Assembly: GCA_958510825.1 (NCBI GenBank)
Contig: OY294047.1
Span: forward strand, 36,863,747-36,927,746
DNA from: Brachypterus glaber
Lineage: Eukaryota > Arthropoda > Insecta > Coleoptera > Kateretidae
Length of the DNA: 64,000 nt
Reading direction: 5' to 3'
In this document: one piece after another, positions 61,067-64,000 of the stretch
Layout of the letters: every line of letters begins with the position of its first letter
How positions within the stretch are numbered: the first letter of the stretch is position 1
Position numbers and translations under genes: made by a program
Notes under the pieces: model-generated
Database searches by the model: none
Told to the model about the DNA's origin: nothing
Seen by the model: the letters and a program-made list of their open reading frames with translations, nothing else

Positions 61067-63851
61067 TATTATACTTAAAAAAATAAAAACGGTTTGTTTT
61101 GTCCCCCATTTTTTTAGGAGGGTCTTGGCTGCTGGCATTACTGAGAGGTAATATTTATAGGAAGGTAAGTCTCAGCGTTACAATGCGTTACATGGGTGGA
61201 GAAGGGTTAAAAATTGCAAAATTATGCATTACGTACATAAAGTATGACCCCTTTACTTAGTTGGACTGTTAGTGTGTGGTTGGTTGATTTCTGCGTCTGT
61301 CTCTTCTTTATTAGCATCAGCATTTATAATTTTTTTTTCTAATACTTTATAACAAACTTTCTCGTTGTAACTTTCGTTTGTATATCGTATGTATTTTCTA
61401 AAAGTTATATTATTATAGACCTTTTTTTATAAAGGATATATGCTTTTATATTAATGAAAGTAAAAAAAGGCTTTTTAGCCTACTTCATTAGCTATCCATT
61501 CAAAAGATTAGTTTTTTTTCCATAACGCAAAAAAAGTCATTCTGTGAAAAAATAGTAGTCAATTGTTGAAATTATCCAAGCCGTCTAAACCCATTACGTT
61601 TTTCTTTTAATTGAAAGCAAATTCTTTCATGGTTGTCTGTCGGACATGTCCGATTGACTGATGGATGGCCAACCACGGCGTCCCTTTACAAAATCGTACA
61701 CACAGCTTTTGTGTAGCGATTGAATTGTGTATGTCATCTCAGCCGTACAAATTTTTGCAAATGGTTTAAAATTTGTAATTCTACAGTAGAGTACTTAAAG
61801 AACAAAAAAGTTTGGCTTTTACCCAAATTATTGTCTCTGTTGATGCAAAGCAGGAACCATAAGATTTTAGTCAAATTCGTTAAAGTCCCAGAATAAAGGC
61901 TTATTGTTTCAGGATATATAGTTTTTATGGTCTTTCTTGGTTGTTATGAAATCTTTACTGAATCGGGTTAAGTATTTCTTTTTTTAAAGGTAGCATTTGG
62001 AGGTTTCTTTGAAGTAGGTTAAATCCTCAATACCTTGTTTTGGAAATACTGATTTAGATGTAAGTACTTTGTTTCAGGCTGAAACTATTGCCATTTAAAG
62101 TTTTGATTTCCTCGATTTGTATTGAAGGAACAAAACGGCTATGGTGGAATATATGTCAAATGATTTTTGTGAAGTTATTTCAAATAACTTTCACGTTTTT
62201 TTCTGATTTATTACACTGAAAAAAATATTTCCTGCTATCGGTAAATTTAGAGAAAGGGGTTAAATTTACTATAAAACAGTAAAAAATGGCTTTAAATCAT
62301 TTATAATTTAAAATTAGTCCATAATTTTACCCCATTTGTAACAGTTTATAAGTATAATTGTCATTTATCTATAATTTGAAGAACAAGGTTTGGATTGCCC
62401 TGAAGTTAGTTTCATCACTTCATATAAAATATAAATTGCTTCTTAGTCAAACAAACAACTTTTAGGGTAAGGTTTCTGTGTATGATACGGATTCAAACAA
62501 AACCGTCTTTTAGGATTATTTTCAAACCTTTTCCATCGTGGATTAATCCAAGAAAACCTAATGATTGAGTGAAAATTGGAATTTTAAAAGCAACAATGAG
62601 TATTTATAAAGATTTTGAAACCAAAATTAGTATTTATAAAGGTTTTGGTGCTGAGATGACAGAAACATTTACATTTAAGGCCCAGGCTATCGTGGTTTGT
62701 TTACGAAACGTCACCACACACTCGCTACTCTTAGGATGAGATTAACTTTGGGGTGCAATACCACTGGGATTATTCAGTTAAATATGTTGTAGTTAACACT
62801 GTATATGAGAAATTAACCTTTAGGGGTTGTTTCGGAAATTGTTTCGCTTTATTTAAGAATTTGTTATTATATTTAGATGGGTTTTCTTAGCTTGTAATAT
62901 GTTTAACACGGTTTAACATATTCGAGAAAATTTCCTATCAAAGAATAATATCCTAGCCAACAAGAAATGTTACCTTGAGCGATCTGTTTGTTTTTTTTTT
63001 TCATTTTCAGGAAAGCCACCGATCTGACAAGACTCAATTTAGACACATTTTAAAATAAGTATATAGTCGCTGAAAGTGCAAAAGGTCGTATGTCACTTTA
63101 TCACTTTGTTTTATTTTAGTGCTAAATTTAATAAAACGCCACAATCCATAAGAGTCTCTGAATAGAGTGGACATTAAACTTTACATTGTGTGAAGTTTAA
63201 TGTCACTCATTTAGGTTTCCTACAATTTAGAATGCAAGAGTAAAAATTTGAGCTAAGACTTTTTGCACTTTGAGCGATTTTATGAATCTTTTCCAACCCA
63301 GATATCTACATAAAATATACGAATTTCTTTATATTAAACATTTACAATAAAAAAATATATAATATAGAAAATTGAAAAGCAAGCTGTGCTAGGTCATTTA
63401 TCGAAAAATAAATCCATATATCTCAAATGATATTGAAAAGGTGAAGCGAGATCGGGGCATGGTTACACTGGAAAAAATAATTTTGGTAAGCAATAATAGG
63501 TAACTATGATTGTGTACCCAGGACCCAACTACCGTAATTATTACTATCGTATTTATCAGTTCGGTATTTAACTCCCGTTTAAACGCCCTTCTTAGTAATC
63601 GGGAGTTAGAAACCTAATCCTCTGAAACAACGGGTAAATTTTAATAAAAAAATATTTTGTTAGGGCAGATAAGTATGTGTTCCAAATTTCAGCTTTCTAA
63701 GTTTATTCTAAGTGGCTCAAAAAGCATTTTGCAAATTTGAGGACAAATATTCCTATATGGAAGTGAAGTGAATAGAAGGGTTAAAAAAAAATTATATCAT
63801 ACACTTGAATATACTAGCAGCAAGTATATAGTTGTTTATGGTGTAAAAATA
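61067..63851. other. AT-rich intron sequence, no gene seen
   Basis: No exon, RNA gene or complete element found. Orphan transposon-like ends occur at about 62216 and 63467 (CACTG(A/G)AAAAAAT). Confidence 0.55.
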
Positions 63852-64000
63852 GGGGAAGTCGGGGTTAACTGGGCCACTGGGTTAACTGGTCCACCTGGAT
63901 TTTATGAACTTTTTTTAATAGAATTAACGCCTTAGGGAAAATTCTAGTGATATTTAGTTAGTAGTATTGTTCAAAGTATGACGGACCGTGTTGTCCACGT
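63852..64000. mobile_element. left end of an inverted-repeat element, cut by the window edge
   Basis: After TA the sequence reads GGGGAAGTCGGGGTTAACTG with an internal GGGTTAACTGG repeat. It resembles the termini of the element at 7550-8291. The other end is outside the window. Confidence 0.5.

Larger units (their letters stand above)
16648..64000 (-). other. pb upstream intron, running off the window
   Basis: Everything right of the homeodomain exon appears to be intronic to pb. No minus-strand sequence matching CATCCANGGRTA (reverse of Tyr-Pro-Trp-Met codons) was found: each CATCCA I saw fails at the next bases. No other gene is recognisable. The 5' exon(s) should therefore be beyond 64000. 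This is inference: a 5' exon without the hexapeptide could still be hidden here. Sub-features are listed separately. Confidence 0.6.

Noticed and set aside
1..64000. CRISPR array, prokaryotic operons or phage
   Set aside because: Spliced Hox gene, SINEs and LINE show a eukaryotic nuclear sequence; the short tandem repeats lack unique spacers.

Overview
The window is insect nuclear DNA, strongly AT-rich by eye. Its anchor is the homeotic gene proboscipedia (pb; called maxillopedia, mxp, in beetles), the arthropod Hox2 gene. Three coding exons lie on the minus strand: 16505-16647, 9002-9617 and 6401-7299. They join in frame with canonical splice sites and encode the last ~552 residues, including the whole homeodomain. 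Insect origin is secure. A beetle is my best guess, from the family resemblance and repeat style, but it is not proven. No sequence able to encode the Hox hexapeptide (Tyr-Pro-Trp-Met) was seen on the minus strand, so the 5' exon(s) and promoter probably lie beyond base 64000. That would make the intron upstream of the homeodomain exon longer than 47 kb.

Layout. 1-6000 is AT-rich sequence downstream of pb with three repeat elements and no gene. 6003-6400 is the probable start of the pb 3'UTR, with a candidate poly(A) signal. 6401-16647 holds the three exons and two introns. The 1.7 kb intron is almost half occupied by one hairpin transposon. The 6.9 kb intron splits the homeodomain between residues 44 and 45. 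16648-64000 is intron. It carries a 5'-truncated non-LTR retrotransposon (28604-29818), four copies of one tRNA-headed SINE family, and about 25 palindromic or terminal-inverted-repeat elements, many flanked by TA. It also has three tandem arrays (10 bp, ~220 bp and 0.4-0.8 kb units) and several microsatellites.

Between the repeats are a few islands of higher GC and non-repetitive look, at 27.3, 31.2, 32.8, 34.1, 36.7, 39.1, 43.2 and 59 kb. The one at 31.2 kb has three TGATTG-type sites within about 65 bp. One is a perfect TGATTGACAG, the Extradenticle/Homothorax composite. These islands are candidate enhancers of pb, by inference only.

The only coding capacity I accept is pb and the broken reverse transcriptase. 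The most unusual feature is how heavily a Hox intron has been loaded with hairpin transposons, several nested or sharing internal modules, and a SINE family whose tRNA-like heads differ between copies with the same body.
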